Shown here: positions 24,618 to 35,619 of the stretch, piece by piece
How positions within the stretch are numbered: the stretch's first letter is position 1
Layout: every line of letters begins with the position of its first letter
Assembly: GCF_031143425.1 (NCBI RefSeq)
Contig: NC_090450.1
Span: 167,083,486 to 167,147,485, forward strand
Direction of reading: 5' to 3'
DNA from: Pleurodeles waltl
Lineage: Eukaryota > Chordata > Amphibia > Caudata > Salamandridae
DNA: 64,000 bases
The notes under the pieces: generated by a model
Told to the model about the DNA's origin: nothing
Databases searched by the model: none
The model's input: the letters and a program-made list of their open reading frames with translations, nothing else
Made by a program: the position numbers and the translations under genes

Positions 24618-27180
24618 TCAGTGCCCAGCGGGGCTGTGGCTGCCGGGGCCCTCCAGGGTACTGACTCTGGCGGTGGTCTCCGGACCTGTGACAATACTGC
24701 TGCCCTCCAGGGCACTGACTCTGGCGGTGGTCTCCTGACCAGTGACGATACTGCTGCCCTCCAGGGCACTGACTCTGGTGGTGGTCTCCTGACCAGTGAC
24801 AATACTGCTGCCCTCCAGGGCACTGACTCTGGTGGTGGTCTCCGGACCTGTGACGATACTGCTGCCCTCCAGGGCACTGACTCTGGCGGTGGTCTCCTGA
24901 CCAGTGACGATACTGCTGCCCTCCAGGGGACTGACTCTGGCGGTGGTCTCCTGACCAGTTACAATACTGCTGCCCTCCAGGGCACTGACTCTGGCGGTGG
25001 TCTCCGGACCAGTGACGACAGTGCTGGTGGTGGAGTCCCGGCCAGCGGGGAGGATGGTGCCCTTCTCCGCCGTGCTGCTCTTACCAGACTTTGGAGACTT
25101 CTTCTGCCCCTTCCCCACCTTGGGAGCAGTCACAGCTGACTCGGCACTCCCCCCGGGACCCTTGTGAGCTGTTTTGCCGGTAGGAGACTTCACCCTCTCC
25201 CGTCGGCCACTTTCCAACTTAATGTGCTTTACAGGGGGTGGACTGGCAGTGCTTTGGCTCCGTGTCACACTGGCTGCCCTGGTGGCCGGTGCACTCCACA
25301 CACCTTTAACACGCACCACTGGTACCGGACTTTTTTTGGCTGAGGTGCTACTACAGGACCTATGAATTGGAGGGGTGGGGGTGGTGGGAAAGAGGTCAAC
25401 GTTGCTGAGGAAGAGTTTCTGACGAACACTGGGATGGGCAGCTGGAGGGTGTCTGGGAGTGGAGGAAGAGGAGGTGGTTGTAGGAGGTGTAACTTCAGAT
25501 GATTTGGGTGCAGGTGCAGGTACTGGAGGCTGTCGTGAGGTGGATGGATGTTGGGTGTGTGGGTTCCCGCGTTTGTGTACTTTGGGAGGGGGCGTCACAG
25601 ACACAATGGGAGTGGACACGGGGGACGTGTAAATGGTAGTGGGGTGGTGAGTGCAGGTGAGCGGGGTGTGGTGCTGGGTGTTCTGGTGCGAGTCCTAGTG
25701 CCTGTTGATGTAGTGCATGCAGGTGAGAGTGTAGACGACACTGGGAGGGAGGAGGGAGACGAGGAGGAGGGGGACACAGTGGAGGCAGTGGATGTTGCTG
25801 TGTCTGTATGTGGGTGATGCTTGTGTGAGTGCCTGTGGGTTGTGTGGTGCTTATGTTTGCCTGAGCTACTTTTGTGTTTTGAGGTGTGTGCATGCTTGTC
25901 TGATGGTGTGCTTGGGATAGGCTGGGGTACAGGGGACTGGGTCTGGGTGGAGGAAGTTGGAGGGGGGAGGCTAGACACAGGGACAATGGCTGCCATCAGT
26001 GCTGAGGCCAGAGATTGCAGGGTTCAATGAAGGGCAGCCTGACCAGAATGAATGCCCTCCAGGAATGCATTACCGTGTTGCAACTCCCTTTCTACACCTT
26101 GGATGGCATTCACAATGGTAGACTGCCCAACAGTGAGTGACCTGAGGAGGTCAATGGCCTCCTCACTGAGGGCAGCAGGGGTGACAGGGGCAGGGGATGA
26201 GGTGCCTGGGACGAAGATGATGCCCACCCTCCTGGGTGAGCGGGAACGGAGCAAAGGCTGAGGGGCTGCTGGGAGGGCGGTGCTGGTAGGGGGGGTGGCG
26301 GCTGTACCTGTAGAAGTGGGGGGCACAGATGGTGCCACCACCACAAGGGAGCTCCCATAGGCGGACAAGTCCGTTTCGCTGTTTGGTGATCCGGTGACCG
26401 ACGTGAAGCTCCCCTCGCCCTCTGTCCCACTGGTGTATTCAGAGTCTGTGGTGTGGTCCTCCATGGCCATGTGGGATGCAGCTCCCTCGTGCTCCGGTGC
26501 CACTGTACCTCCGCCTGATGATGCTGATGCAGAAAAGAACAGGGAGAGCACAAAAAGGGGGGGAGACGACAGAAGAAAGACAAGTTGAGTGCATGGTTTA
26601 CCGCTACCGTTGGCGAACAATACAGACACAGCAGCCCCCTCCTCTTGGCCTCTACAGATGCAATTCCTGGGATCTGGCCTACAAGGCTATGAGTGTCATC
26701 TGTCCACATAGGTGACACAGGGGCATGTATACCTGTACTTGGCACTCTACAGAGGTGGGGTGGAGGGCCACAGGGCCATGCCTTGCGAAGGGGCCTAGCC
26801 TACGTAACTCGTCCTGGCCTAGGAAAACCCAGAGCCCTCCTCCCCCACCCACACCCCTCCACTGCACACAAGTCCGCTGAATGAGAGTGTACTCACCCCC
26901 TTGTGTCTGCTGTGATGCCCTCAAGCGCCCATCCAACTCCGGGTAGGCCTCCGTCAGGATCTAGAACATCAGGGGGGTCATGGTGCAACGGACACCCCTC
27001 CCACGTTGGGAGGCCATCCCCAGCTGATCCTCCGCCGTCTTCTTGCTCCAGCGGCGAATGTCCTCCCATCTTTTCCGGCAGTGGGTGCCCCGTCTTTGGT
27101 GGACCCCTAGGGACGGAACGTCCTTGGTGATGGCACGCCAAATGTCCTTCTTCTGGTGGGCGCTGACCTACATGATATGT
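24618..27180 (-). pseudogene. Harbinger Myb-like partner gene A, broken
   Basis: Minus strand. The first visible exon (about 27,180-26,897) encodes HQKKDIWRAITKDVPSLGVH and RKRWEDIRRWSKKT, the last helices of a Myb/SANT (trihelix-like) DNA-binding domain. A stop follows near 26,965, then PELDGRLRASQQTQ and a GTGAGT donor. Exon 2 starts after TTCTGCATCAG (about 26,532) and encodes an acidic Ser/Thr-rich region, a hydrophobic helical patch (IDLLRSLTVGQSTIVNAIQG), an in-frame TGA near 26,028, a His/Ser/Lys-rich tract, a frameshift near 25,620, and a long Pro/Ser/Thr tail that ends in seven 18-residue repeats. The N-terminal part of the Myb domain is missing: the coding sequence stops abruptly at a palindrome next to the nuclease fragment. 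In Harbinger elements this protein brings the nuclease to the termini. Confidence 0.7.
24640..25022 (-). repeat. 54-bp minisatellite encoding 18-residue repeats, 7 copies
   Basis: CTGACTCTGG recurs every 54 bases from 24,661 to 24,985. In the minus-strand frame each unit encodes a variant of TGQETTARVSALEGSSIV. The period is a multiple of 3, so the frame of gene A survives through the array. Confidence 0.9.
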
Positions 27181-27185
27181 AGGTC
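27165..27185. repeat. Palindrome at the gene A / nuclease junction
   Basis: GACCTACAT and ATGTAGGTC (9-bp arms) around GAT. Both flanking genes lose their 5' coding parts here, so it probably marks a deletion or inversion breakpoint. Confidence 0.7.
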
Positions 27186-27780
27186 ATGAAGACCCATGTA
27201 GCTCTGGTCCCCCTACGCAGGAGTGAACAGGTGTACAGGAACCAGAAGAGTTATCATTCAAAGAATGTACAGATGGTATGTTTGGCAGACCAGTACATCT
27301 CCCAGGTAAATGCTATGTTCCCTGGCTCAGTGCATGACGCCTACATCCTGCGGAATAGCAGCATCCCGTATGTGATGGGTCAACTCCAGAGGCACCAGGT
27401 GTGGCTATTAGGGGACTCTGGTTACCCCAACCTGTCATGGCTATTGACCCCAGTGAGGAATCCCTGGACCAGGGCAGAGGAACGCTACAATGAGGCCCAT
27501 GGGTGGACTAGGAGAGTGATAGAAAGGACCTTCGGCCTCCTGAAGGCCAGGTTCAGGTGCCTCCATATGACAGGTGGTTCCCTATTCTAGGTGTGCCAGA
27601 TCATCATCGCCTGCTCCATGCTTCTCAATCTTGCTTTGCGACGCCAGGTGCCTTTTTCTGCAGGAGGATGGTCCAGATGACGGTGTTGTGTGAGCTGTGG
27701 AGCCTGTGGACAGTGATGAGGAGGAAGCTGAGGAAGAAGACATAGACAACAGGGAGTCAGTCATACAGCAATATTTCCAG
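27186..27780 (+). pseudogene. PIF/Harbinger transposase (nuclease), 5'-truncated
   Basis: The + strand frame reads THVALVPLRRSEQVYRNQKS, NVQMVCLADQYISQVNAMFP, GSVHDAYILRNSS (second catalytic Asp), WLLGDSGYPNLSWLLTP and RRVIERTFGLLKARFRCL (catalytic Glu). This is a clear HARBI1-type DDE core. The N-terminal half, including the first catalytic Asp normally found just before THV, is missing at the 27,165-27,185 palindrome. A TAG after GGSLF (27,588) cuts the C-terminal CQIIIACSML...LALRRQ block, which continues in frame to about 27,670, followed by frameshifts in the acidic tail. Product inactive. It faces Myb-like gene B convergently. Confidence 0.85.
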
Positions 27781-28012
27781 TGACACACAGGTGAGAACAC
27801 TTTTTTTACTATTACATTCACTTTCACACTTCTACCTCTATCCTGTCTGTCAATTAGAAGCAGTATTTGGTAACTGAGTTGTACATTTCCATTACGGTTT
27901 CGCAGGTGTGGTTACCAACGTGTGTCATCTGCTTGCATCCTTCATGGACTTGTGATGTGTGACATAGGTATGTTGGCATTACATTTGTTAACGCATTTTG
28001 TCACTATCATTG

Positions 28013-29790
28013 CTAATACACATTTTCAAAATCACAGACTGACTCCAGATCGTTTTGTGGTTCAAGGGTGTTTATTGAAGTGCTAATTATTGGAGGGGGT
28101 GGTAAAATTGTGATGGGTGATGGTGGAGGAATGTCCATGGCAGAGTCCAGTCTATTAGTCACACAGGTGCACTGCCCATATGGGCGTAGGAAGTGGAGCT
28201 GGGGCAGTTCCAATCTGGACAGGGTAACAACGTGAGACAGTGGGAGGACAATCAGGGTGGTCTCATTTCCTGGCGGGGTCTTGCCATCTTGCTCTGTCCT
28301 GTTCCTCGATCTCAGGGACCGCTTGCGGGGTGGTTGTCCGTCTGCAGGGGGTGGGGTGCTGGTGTGGTGTTCCTGTGGCGGGGCATCCTGTCCACTAGCG
28401 CCGGCGGAGGTGGTGGGCAGTTCATCGTCCATGCTAGTGTCAGGGGCCCCTTGGAGTGCCACGGTGTCCCTCATGGTCTTTTGTATGTCCTTCAGCACCC
28501 CTACGATGGTGCCCAGGGCGGAGCTGATGGTTCTGAGCTCCTCCCTGAAGCCCAAATACTGTTCGTCCTGCAGGCACTGGGTCTCCTGAAACTTGGCCAG
28601 GACCGTAGCCATCGTCTCCTGGGAGTGGTGGTATGCTCCCATGATGGAGGAGAGGGCCTCGTGGAGGGTGGGTTCCCTTGGCCTGTCCGCCCCCTGTAGC
28701 ACAGCAGCCCTCCCAGTTCCCCTGTGTTCCTGGGCCTCCGTCCCCTGGACCGTGTGCCCACTACCACTGCCCCCAGGTCCCTGTTGTTGTTGGGGTGGTG
28801 GGTTACCCTGGGTTCCCTGTAGTGGTGGACACACCGCTGATTGACGTGTCCTGGGTATGGAGGTATGGGCCCGCTGGGTGGGTGCTATGCTGGTGTTACC
28901 AGAGGGTGAAAGGTCAGTGTTGGGCTGTGCCTGTGCAAGGGGAACAGACTGTCCTGAGGCCCACGATGGTCCGGGCTGGTCATCTGGATCCAGTTGGCCA
29001 GAGCTGCTGTTGTCACTGTGGGCCTCTTCTGTGGGTGGAGTGGAGATGTCTGGACCCTCCTGTGTGGTGACATTACGTAGTGGTCCTGCAGGGGTATAAG
29101 AGCATGATTATTGCATGTGTGTGTGTCATGGTGTGCCATGGGTGGGTGTGCGTGTACCCCAGTGCAAGCATTCCTGTGTGGGGGCTTGTATGATGATGGT
29201 TGGGGGGTTGTTATGGGTATGTGCAGTGAGCATGCTTTAGCTGCTGGGTGTCCATGCTTAGTTGTGTCATGCATGGCTTGGTGTTGGGATGTGTGGTTTG
29301 TGTTATTAGTACATTAGTGAGGAGTTGTAGTGATAGGGATGGGGGCGAGGGTGGGGGTCTGTGATCGCATGCAGGTAGGGTGGGGGATATGATAGTTAAG
29401 ATTTGACTTACCAGTGTCCATTCCTCCACCGACTCCTCCGAGGCCCTCTGGATGCATGATGGTCAAGACCTGCTCCTCCCATGTTGTTAGTTGTTGGGGA
29501 GGAGGTCGGGGTCCGCTGCCAGTCCGCTGAATCGCGATGTTGTGCCTGGAGACCACTGAACGCACCTTCCCCCGTAGGTCATTCCACCTCTTCCTGATGT
29601 CCTCCCGATTGCTTGGATGCTGTCCCACAGCGTTGACCCTGTCGACGATTCTTCGCCATAGCTCCATCTTCCTGGCTATGGAGGTGTGCTGCACCTGTCC
29701 TCCAAATAGCTGTGGCTCTACCCGTAGGATTTCCTCCACCATGACCCTGAGCTCCTCCTCGGAAAACCTGGGGTGTCTTTGGCATGACAT
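28013..29790 (-). CDS. Harbinger Myb-like partner gene B, two exons, intact frame
   Basis: Exon 1 runs 29,790-29,412 and exon 2 runs 29,085-28,013. The junction has a GTAAGT donor and a CCCCTGCAG acceptor. The joined frame is 1,452 nt (483 codons plus stop) without interruption. Residues about 7-100 form a Myb/SANT or MADF-like DNA-binding domain: FSEEELRVMVEEILRVEPQL, MELWRRIVDRVNAVGQH and REDIRKRWNDLRGKVRSVV, with Trp spacing typical of Harbinger partner proteins. A Pro/Gln-rich linker follows, then a helical segment (TLHEALSSIMGAYHHSQETM through about 45 more residues, likely oligomerisation), and a basic patch (PPRKRSLRSRNRTEQDGK) that could serve as a nuclear localisation signal. No promoter was identified. 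Intactness despite a dead nuclease next door suggests recent mobility or, less likely, retained function. Confidence 0.75.
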
Positions 29791-30369
29791 GGGGTGGTGT
29801 AGGTGATGTGTGGCGTGGTGTATGTGTTGATGAGTGTGGTGATGTGTGGTGGTGTGGGGTGTTTTGAGCGTGGATGTTGTATGGGTGATGGTGTTGTGTG
29901 CCTCTGTGTGGTGGGGTTGTCTATTGCTGTAGTCTCTGTCTGTCGCCTTCGTCTTCAGTTTTTGGTCGTAGGGGTTTGTGGGTGATGTGGGTGTGTGTTT
30001 TATATTGTGTTGGGTGTGTGGGAGTGTTGTTTGTATGTGTATCATGTGTGTGTAATTCGAATTGTCCAATGTGGTGGTGTTTTGGAGATGTGTGTGTATT
30101 TTGAGCGCGGCGGTGTGTACCGCCAATGGAATACCGCGGTTGAAAGACCGCCGCGTGGATTCGTGGTTCGTGATAGCATGGGCGTGTTTCTGTTGGCGTG
30201 ACGGTGGAGGTTTTGTTTTCGCCAGTTTATCACTGACCTTTGGTGTGGCGGACTTGTGTGGGTTTCTGCATTTCGGCGGATTCCCTGCTGTGGATCATAA
30301 TAGCTGTGGCGGAATTCCGCAGCCGCAAGGGTTTATTGGCGGTCTTCTGCACGGCGGTAAGCGCCTTTT

Positions 30370-30393
30370 ACCGCCAATGTTGTAATGACCCCC
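30370..30393 (-). repeat. Harbinger-2 right terminal inverted repeat
   Basis: Complement of the left end: GTTGTAATGACCCCC closes the element at 30,393. Confidence 0.8.
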
Positions 30394-31220
30394 TATATTT
30401 CATAGCACAACATTCTTTCACTCTGTGCTTTCTTCAAGGCTGCAGCAAGATGGGATTCTCGGCACAAGTGGAACACCGCATCTCTAACATTTACAGAAGC
30501 ACATGTATTTTTACATGGGGACACTTTCTCAGAACATCAGATGTTTTATTATAAAAACATTTCCATGTCCCATGCACGTCATAGAGAGGCTCCAGCCAGA
30601 TGACAACAACTGCATACTTTGTTACAGCTGCTCACTGAGACCACCGGTTCTCTGGACTACATGAGGGTGCTGCCTCTATAGATAACAGGATTCTTCACTA
30701 CTGTCCTATACAGGTATGGGGGATGATGTCTTCCAGAGGGGGATATTTAGGGGTGGATTACTGCTTATCCTGCTGTGCTCTAACATAGTTGATGTAGGAA
30801 GTATATATATTGTACAAAGTGACAGTATGGAGGGACTTTTCCTGTGTTTCACTTTTCTTGTCACCATTTTGTTTCTAGTATGTTTCATCATTCTAATTAT
30901 TTCATTTCATGTTATTTTATCTAAGATGCAGCTGATTCAATAAGTCTTATTGAACAATTTCCTGCCTTTGTTTGTCTTTGCCTGTGTGAGACTAATGCAA
31001 CTGAAAAAAAAGGCTCTGATCCACCACAATTTCCCTTAGAAGTCATAATGTCATGTACCTGGTTCCCACAAATCATCCCTGCTCTTGGGCAAAGATGAGG
31101 CACTGCTAGCTGGCCGGAAACGGATTAGGCCAACAGTTATCACATGGTGTGGGATTTTACAAAGCTCCTCACAATTCAGCTGATGTTGATGCCCAAATCC
31201 AATAGACTCATTAGTACAAT
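30394..31220. other. No recognised feature
   Basis: AT-rich spacer right of Harbinger-2; short frames only. Confidence 0.4.
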
Positions 31221-31640
31221 GAAAGCCAATGCGACAATCCTGCTTTCCGCAGCACATCATCCAGGACCTGATGAAATATGATCATCCTGATGGAACTGTA
31301 CTGGCTCCCATTCTAGCCCACACCATGTTCAAACCCAGATACATCCTTTACAAAGTCATTGCAGACATCAAGGTGCTTATTATGCAGGCAAACTCAACAC
31401 GTCTGGTGGGTCTTGGAAAAACGTGCTGGCAGTACAACATCAGACTGCAAACTAAGACAAGAAAAAGAAGAAAAAAAAGTCAGCAGTCCTTTTACATCTA
31501 GAACAGCATCCAATTTAGGAAAGAGCTGAAGCTGCACCTATTTAAGGAGATCTACATCACCATGTGTTAACCATGCACACACCAGCTCTATCTCTTGTTA
31601 ATTATTGACCTTTTACATAGCCCTGGGGCCTTTAGCTGGG
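31221..31640 (+). mobile_element. LINE 3' end scrap (CR1/L2-like, tentative)
   Basis: A broken + strand frame includes a hydrophobic YILYKVIADIKVL stretch and, after stops, QFRKELKLHLFKEIY at about 31,510-31,555. The latter is the typical end of CR1/L2-type ORF2 proteins (FRKxLKTxLF). Everything upstream in such an ORF is missing, as expected for a 5'-truncated copy. Confidence 0.4.
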
Positions 31641-32420
31641 TTTGCACTATAGAAATGCCACACACATACATATAGAAGTAATTCATAGGATTTTTGCATC
31701 CAGATCTGAAATTAGAAATGGATGCCTGCAGAGAACAGCAGACCTCTATTCCTGTTGTTATTGCTCCCTCTTTTGAATTAGCAATAGGGTTTGCAATGGC
31801 AGCAAATTCACATTTTTCTTGAGGATTCCCCGGTTATAATAGCTGCCATTCACACAGATTAAGCTTTTTTTTATGGACAGCGTCCAATGTGCACATGAAT
31901 GGTAACTGAGAAGCAGGCGATTGAGTAGCCTTTTATTACATTCTGATTACTTTAGTGGTCAGAAAGTCTTGCTCAGGTTCCAGCAAATCACCTGGGTGAA
32001 GATCACCTTTACTTGTGATTTGCAATATCATACATTCCACTTTGGATTTTCACATATTGAAACTGTCACTTTTCATAGCATAGTGTTTCCAAATGTAACA
32101 ACTGTTTTATACTTCAAACCATCCAGGTTTTAAAGTGTACAGACAACAGTTGGGCGTGGACTGGAGTTCCTTCTTCATCAATAATTTACTGACATGCTCT
32201 TTCCTTTATCTCATGTTTGCATGATTTGCGCATTGCCGAGAGGTTCAATAGGTCTGGCGAATGACAGCATTAACTGTCTGCTAGAGCCAATGTCAACAAC
32301 ACCAAAGACATGCACAGAAAGGGGATTTGGAAATGGCTCGCTCTGTCAGTTGTAATCCCCTTGTAATCCCCCTCTTGTCATGGTTTGGAAAACATTCAAG
32401 AGTTAGTTCAAGAGTTAGTT
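31641..32420. other. No recognised feature
   Basis: About 780 bases of ordinary-looking noncoding DNA. Confidence 0.4.
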
Positions 32421-35400
32421 AGGCAAGGGGGGCAGCCATCACAGCACAGTCTTTACCATGCAGTGCCTTTACCATGCAGCCGTTACCAGACAGATAAGTG
32501 TTTTTACCTTTACCACACAGAATATTTTTTTAAATAGAATTATTCTGTTATTTTAAAATGGAGTTTAAGTGCAGATAGTAGTAAAGGAAAGTAATGGTTA
32601 GTTTAGTGTTTAGGGTGGGTAATAGAAAAGGGAGGTAGTGGTCATTTTACAGTTTAGGTGTGGGCAGTGGTAAATGGAGGTAAGGGTAATTTTAGGATCT
32701 AAGGGAAGACATTTGTAAGGGGATGTAAGGGTATAGTCAGGGTTTAGAGGAGGACAGTGGTAAAGGGAGGTAAGAGCAGTTTTATGATTTAGGGGTAGGT
32801 AGAGAAAAGAGGAGATAATGGTTATTTTAGAGATACAGGGAAGGCTGTGGTAAAGGGAAGTAAGGGTATTGTTTAGGGTTTGGGGTGGGTAGAGGCAAAA
32901 TGAGGTAAGTGACATTTTGGGATTTAGCTTTGGGCAGTGGTAAAGGAAGATTAGGATAAATTTAGGATTTGGGGATGGAGTAAAGGGAGGTAATGCTAAT
33001 TTTAGCATTTAGGGGTGAGCACTAATAAAGAGAAGTAAGGGTAATTTTAGAATTTAGGGGTGGGTAGAAGGACAGAGAGGTAACTATAATATTAGTGTTT
33101 AGGGGTGGGTACTGGTAAGGGGAGGTAATGGTAAATTAGGGGTGTGCAGTGTTAAAGGGAAGTGAGGGTAATTTTGGGGTTAAGGGGTGGGTAAAAGTAA
33201 AGGAAGCTAAAGGTAATTTTAGGATTGAGGTGGGTAGAAGTAAAGGGAGCTAATAATAATTTTAGAATTTTAGAATTTTAGAATTTATGGGTGGTTGTCA
33301 GCGGAGGTAAGGGTAATGTTAGGGTTTTTGGATGGGTAATGGAAAAGGGGGGTTAAGAGTACATTAAAAACATGTGGGGTTTGAAGTGGTGTATCCCCAC
33401 AAAAAAAATATATATTATCATCAGTAATGTTATCAAGGATGTCACAAAACATTCCATGAGTGTTGTAATATGTGGGGTTATAAGCAGTGCATGGCAAGGG
33501 TGTGAGTTATAGTTACTTGAAATAAGTATAACCAATACATTTCTGTTTTGTTAGTTTAAAATGTTATGTTTAAAATGAAATACCTAACTAAAACCTTTGT
33601 TTTTGTTTTTTTAGTGAGTTTCTGAAGTATGTTTTTAATGCAAAGAAAGACATTATTACCATACCTAAATGTAACATCACTTGAACCTATTTTTTGTGAC
33701 TTTCTAGGGTTTATTGAAAGTAAAATAATACCATACACAAGGCCAACCCCTTTGGCCATGTGTGGTGGGGGGTTGGCCTCATGGCTGGCACACAATTCAC
33801 TGTTGGCTACCAACACCCACTGCACACAACCAAAAGCTGTGCATGGTGAAGGGTTGGCAGCAGAGCCTGGCCTGTGGCCAGCCCCTATGCCCAAAGCCCT
33901 GCAGCAAACTCCCCCATCTGCTCATGATCTTGGTAATGTGTGGCAGAGCATTTGCCATAGGGTCTAGCCCCTGTGCTTCTGTGGGATTCCTGCAGGAGTC
34001 CATGGGACTGTGCTGGTTCTCACAAGACTCCCACAAGATTGCAGAAACTAAACTAACATCCTCTGGGACCCTCTCACAAGGTCCAGGTGGTTGGGTACCC
34101 ATACCCTGAGCCCTTACATGTTTTTTTTCAGGTTTCAGGACACGGGCACCAAGTCCTCCAAAACTGCTGAATGGAATTACACCAAATTTGGCAGGAAGTT
34201 AGATATTGGTCCAGAAAGTGTACTTTTTGTGATTTTATGTAAATCTGTTCAGTGGCTTTGGAGAAATTCAACTCCAAAAACGGTTGCGTATCTGAACGGT
34301 TGGGATTGAGTGATTCTTGCAAGAGTCGCTCAAACCGAATATTTTAAAAAAGCGTTCTTATTGGCCCAGGGAGTTTTGTCCCTTGGATCATCCCACTCCC
34401 ATTGGAATCAGACTCCTGCAGAAGCAAGCACTCTGGTTGGCTGCTAGCAACATGCAGAAAAATGTTGCTGACAGCCATTACAGGACATGAGGATGCAGTT
34501 GTATGTCCTGAAATGTCACTATAAATATTATAAGGGGCCAGGGTAAGGATGCCCTACCCCTAGACCTAGAAGATGGGGACCCAGGTGGACCCCTGAGGCA
34601 AAATGTTTTTTTTAAAAGTGGTCATATTTGGCACAATCCCACAGAATTCTGGTGGGATCACAGCAAAAAAAAAAAGGAAAGAAATTGGTGCTGTGACATT
34701 TTTTAAAATATGTGGGTGAGGGGCATGAGTAGGACCTTCCTCCCTGAGCAGATTTGGGCTCTGGGGCCAACTTTACAAATAGGGAGGTGCAAGCGCCCCC
34801 CATCCCCCACCCAAGCATTTAAAGGCCCTGGGACCCATCCCCCAGTGACAGGTTCTCCATTTCAGGTGGGGGCGTGCAACCCATTCCCTGGGGACAAATT
34901 GTAATGAAGGGGAGTGCACCCCACCTCCCTGAGTCTCCAGAGGCACCAGTGACCCCATCTCCCGGGATGAACTACAGAAAAAAAAGGGAAGGGGCCTTGG
35001 CGTCCCCGATCCCAGAGCCTTAAAAGGCCTTGGTGAATCCATCCCTCTCAATTACTCTGTCCAGGGGAGACATCCCCCAGCACAAGTAGTTTCTCTGCCA
35101 ACATCAGAACATGGCTTCCCTGTCTGCAGCAGCATGGACAGGGAAGGCAGGTCTGCTCCCAGCTGGTGGGAGATTTACAAATGTTCCCATCAAGTGGGAA
35201 CAGACTTCTGTTTCCCTGTCTGCACTCCAGCAAGCAGGGAAACAGACATTGCTCTGGCTCAGAGGGAGGAAGCATAAAAAGCTGCTCCCTCCAGGTAAAA
35301 TGAGGGTAGCCTAATGGGGCTTCAGGGGACCTGCCCCCCTGTGGACCCATCTAGTGGTTTGTGGGTTTCCCGGCTGGGCCCAGGGACATCCACCTTTGGC

Positions 35401-35560
35401 TCCAGGGATGGGGTACTCTGGGCAAAAGAAGCCTCGGTAGGGGGGTTGTACACCCCCTTCCCCTTAACAATGCAAGTCAAAAACAGGAGATGGGGTCCTA
35501 TGGTCTAATAAGGATTGGGGAGAGGAGCTGCATTGTGTTACATTGCACTAAAGGACAATT
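32421..35560 (+). repeat. Dispersed repeat family, copy A
   Basis: Shares ordered blocks with 45,990-47,911 in the same orientation. These are a CTTTACCATGCA-rich stretch, a segment around GTTATCAAGGATGTCA and TAGTTAC (33,428-33,515), a segment of AACCAAAAGCTGTGCATGG-like imperfect palindromes (33,740-33,900), and a GC-rich section with CTCCTG/CAGGAG words (34,500-35,500). A conserved-looking block at 34,128-34,300 resembles a repeat found widely in salamander DNA. No transposase or RT is seen, so the class is unknown. Confidence 0.55.
32580..33350 (+). repeat. 45-bp minisatellite, about 16 degenerate copies
   Basis: Units follow the pattern TAAGGGTAATTTTAGGATTT, then AGGGGTGGGCAGTGG and TAAAGGGAGG, spaced about 45 bases apart with 37-57 base variants. 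45 is a multiple of 3, which explains the 132-codon open frame on the minus strand made of 15-residue repeats; that frame is not a gene. Confidence 0.85.
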
Positions 35561-35619
35561 TTTCACCTAAAAGATGGTGCGGATCTAGAAGTCTTGTGAA
35601 CCCTAAATGCAATGCTTGC

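Larger units (their letters stand above)
22718..30393. mobile_element. PIF/Harbinger element with inverted termini, 7.7 kb
   Basis: The left end GGGGGTCATTACAACCGTGG and the right end (rc GGGGGTCATTACAACATTGG) are inverted repeats matching at 22 of the first 24 bases. Both ends continue into CGG/CCG-rich subterminal DNA with many GGCGG/CCGCC words (22,730-22,990 and 30,105-30,385). The interior carries a broken nuclease (+), two Myb-like genes (-) and several tandem arrays. The adjacent trinucleotides are TGT (left) and TAT (right), so the expected 3-bp duplication is absent or mutated. The element may be a composite of two related elements. Confidence 0.8.

Noticed and set aside
23404..25139. 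Long overlapping plus-strand frames (up to 229 codons) in 23.4-25.1 kb
   Set aside because: They are products of tandem repetition, change frame between units and have no domain; the plausible coding strand across the 54-bp array is minus.
32610..33008. 132-codon repetitive protein on the minus strand
   Set aside because: Created by the 45-bp minisatellite; start is arbitrary and the frame has no domain.
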